In this document: in pieces, positions 62,786 through 64,000 of the stretch
Position numbering within the stretch: the first letter of the stretch is position 1
How the letters are laid out: every line of letters begins with the position of its first letter
NCBI GenBank assembly: GCA_000437755.1
Contig: FR900122.1
Span: 1 to 64,000 of the forward strand
Direction: 5' to 3'
Origin: Roseburia sp. CAG:303
GTDB lineage: Bacteria > Bacillota > Clostridia > Lachnospirales > Lachnospiraceae
Length of the DNA stretch: 64,000 bases
Translations under genes and position numbers: made by a program
Notes under the pieces: generated by a model
What the model was told of the DNA's origin: nothing
Seen by the model: the letters and a program-made list of their open reading frames with translations, nothing else
Databases searched by the model: none

Positions 62786-64000
62786 TCAGGCGCATTTGTC
62801 CCAGATTCCCGTAACAAGGACTGTCATATCATCATCCTTGCACCGGTCCGTATGTGCTAATGCCTGATTCAGTATTTCCTTTGCCATTTCCTCCGGCTTT
62901 CCTTCCCGGATATCCATGATAATCTGTCCGATTGTCTTTTCCTTATCTTCATCCACCAGTGATTCCATAATACCGTCCGACATCATAATCACAAAATCCC
63001 CGTCATATAATTTTTTGGATGTGGTCTCTATATCCGCACATCCGGTACTACCGATCGGCAGTGATGTTGATTTGATCGCCTCCACCCATTTTCCCCGTTT
63101 GACAAAGGTTGAGGCTGCTCCCAGTTTCATAAAATCGCAGACCCCGGAATACATATCGATAATCCCCATATCGAGTGCTGCCGGGCTTGTTACATCGGAA
63201 TCAATGGTAAACACACTGTTAATCAGCCGCACCGCCGCTTCCTCACTGAATCCTCCCTTCATCATCTCTTCCAGCAGTTCCATCACCATTTCACTCTCTC
63301 TATATGCCTTTTTTCCATGCCCCATGCCATCCGATACACTGACTAATGTCTGTCCGGAATCCAGTTCCATACAGGTAAAATTATCCCCGGACACTTCCAG
63401 TCCTTCGCTTGCACGTTTGGCAGCCCCATGTATCACAAAGAAATTTGGTTCTTCCATAAAGGTATATGTATGATATTCCCTTGCCACGGACGCATACGCG
63501 TTTTTCCGGAAGGTAACGGTTTTTCCCAGCACCCGGCTGATGATTTCCGCCGTTTCCTTCAGTGTTACGGTCTGCTTTCCCGCTTTCAGGATAATATTGA
63601 CTTCATCTATTCCTCTCCTGTTATTGAGAATCACTACGTTTTTGACCTGTATGCCCCGCTGTTTCAGCTTCCGCCTGAGACACTTCTCTTTCTCCGGTGA
63701 CAGCGACACGAATACATAGGAATCCTCCGTAACATCTTTTAAAATGCCCGACATTTCCTTTAGCTGCAATGCCACCGCACTCCTGCTTTCCTCCAGCTTT
63801 CTCTGCCAGATCTCATTGATTACCCCCAGTTCCCCGGAGAGCTGTCTTCCTCCTCCGTGCAGCCGGTCCAGCCGGTCAAATCCGTCAATACTTTTGGACA
63901 TTTTCTCGAAGGACTCCGCCATCATGCGGATCTTTTCTTCGTAATTACCCGCTATTTTTTCTGTCTTATGCCTTTCCTGCTCCCGCTGCCGGATTCTCCT
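62786..64000 (-). CDS. spoIIE: Stage II sporulation protein E, 3' part (PP2C-type phosphatase)
   Basis: Partial gene: the frame stays open to the right edge (25 further codons beyond the first Met at 63925), so the membrane part is outside the window. Visible are a coiled linker and the complete SpoIIE/PP2C phosphatase domain with metal ligands in SVSDGMGHGKKA, GIIDMYSGVCDFMKLGAASTF, VIMMSDGI and CKDDDMTVLV. It dephosphorylates SpoIIAA to activate sigma-F in the forespore. Upstream of tilS-hpt-ftsH as in other spore-formers. Confidence 0.93.
   Translation of the reverse strand, partial: RRIRQREQERHKTEKIAGNYEEKIRMMAESFEKMSKSIDGFDRLDRLHGGGRQLSGELGVINEIWQRKLEESRSAVALQLKEMSGILKDVTEDSYVFVSLSPEKEKCLRRKLKQRGIQVKNVVILNNRRGIDEVNIILKAGKQTVTLKETAEIISRVLGKTVTFRKNAYASVAREYHTYTFMEEPNFFVIHGAAKRASEGLEVSGDNFTCMELDSGQTLVSVSDGMGHGKKAYRESEMVMELLEEMMKGGFSEEAAVRLINSVFTIDSDVTSPAALDMGIIDMYSGVCDFMKLGAASTFVKRGKWVEAIKSTSLPIGSTGCADIETTSKKLYDGDFVIMMSDGIMESLVDEDKEKTIGQIIMDIREGKPEEMAKEILNQALAHTDRCKDDDMTVLVTGIWDKCA

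Overview
The window reads as a low-to-moderate GC Gram-positive chromosome of class Clostridia, most likely a motile, spore-lineage member of the Lachnospiraceae. Grounds: V-type ATPase instead of an F-type in this stretch, [FeFe] hydrogenase, T-box-controlled ileS, the conserved block spoIIE-tilS-hpt-ftsH, a spoIID/spoIIQ pair, flagellin plus CsrA, rubrerythrin with a Fur/PerR-type regulator, and secreted arabinan-degrading GH43 enzymes. The species cannot be named from the sequence alone. No phage, IS element, rRNA or CRISPR array was found.

Layout. 1-4.2 kb: a polyamine-type potA with an XRE-cupin regulator (minus), then a divergent polar amino-acid ABC transporter. 4.2-13 kb: two large secreted GH43 arabinanase-like enzymes, one with a dockerin and one with a lectin domain inserted inside the catalytic fold, interleaved with a DEAD-box helicase and a Cys-cluster protein. 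12.3-13.7 kb: a Crp/Fnr regulator divergent from a ferredoxin-like protein, sharing one dyad operator. 13.7-18.7 kb: a heterodimeric ABC exporter and a lipoprotein foldase. 18.9-20.0 kb: a perR-like gene broken by a 19-bp tandem duplication, next to rubrerythrin. 20.3-22.8 kb: a DUF2798 membrane protein, then spoIID and spoIIQ. 23-27.1 kb: motility island (chemoreceptor, flagellin, csrA) ending in a small self-contained invertible switch. 27.2-35.1 kb: AAA/PD-(D/E)XK protein, glycogen phosphorylase, ileS with T-box. 35.1-45 kb: membrane proteins, PlsC, BlaI-type regulator, [FeFe] hydrogenase, AzlCD, a cytidylate-kinase-like protein, a DUF2974 hydrolase. 45-53.7 kb: complete nine-gene V-type (probably Na+) ATPase operon. 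53.8-64 kb: c-di-GMP phosphodiesterase, tRNA-Leu and tRNA-Tyr, GH13 enzyme, ftsH, hpt, tilS and the 3' part of spoIIE.

Main discovery candidate. At 26.39-27.14 kb a 196-residue single-domain tyrosine recombinase sits between two 33-bp sites in inverted orientation. Each site has 14-bp arms around a 5-bp core (ATATA on the left, its reverse complement TATAT on the right). Between the recombinase stop codon and the right-hand site is a near-perfect sigma-28 (FliA/SigD) promoter, TAAA-N15-ACCGATAA, pointing outward and away from csrA-flagellin. Inversion of the roughly 0.7-kb segment would point it straight at csrA and flagellin, for which I find no other sigma-28 promoter. The segment therefore looks like a flagellin/CsrA phase-variation switch, drawn here in the OFF orientation. 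The recombinase promoter has its -10 on the crossover core of the left site, so expression of the recombinase should itself depend on orientation. The flagellin leader carries a hairpin with GGA in its loop plus the GGA of the Shine-Dalgarno, the arrangement CsrA uses to repress flagellin in Bacillus.
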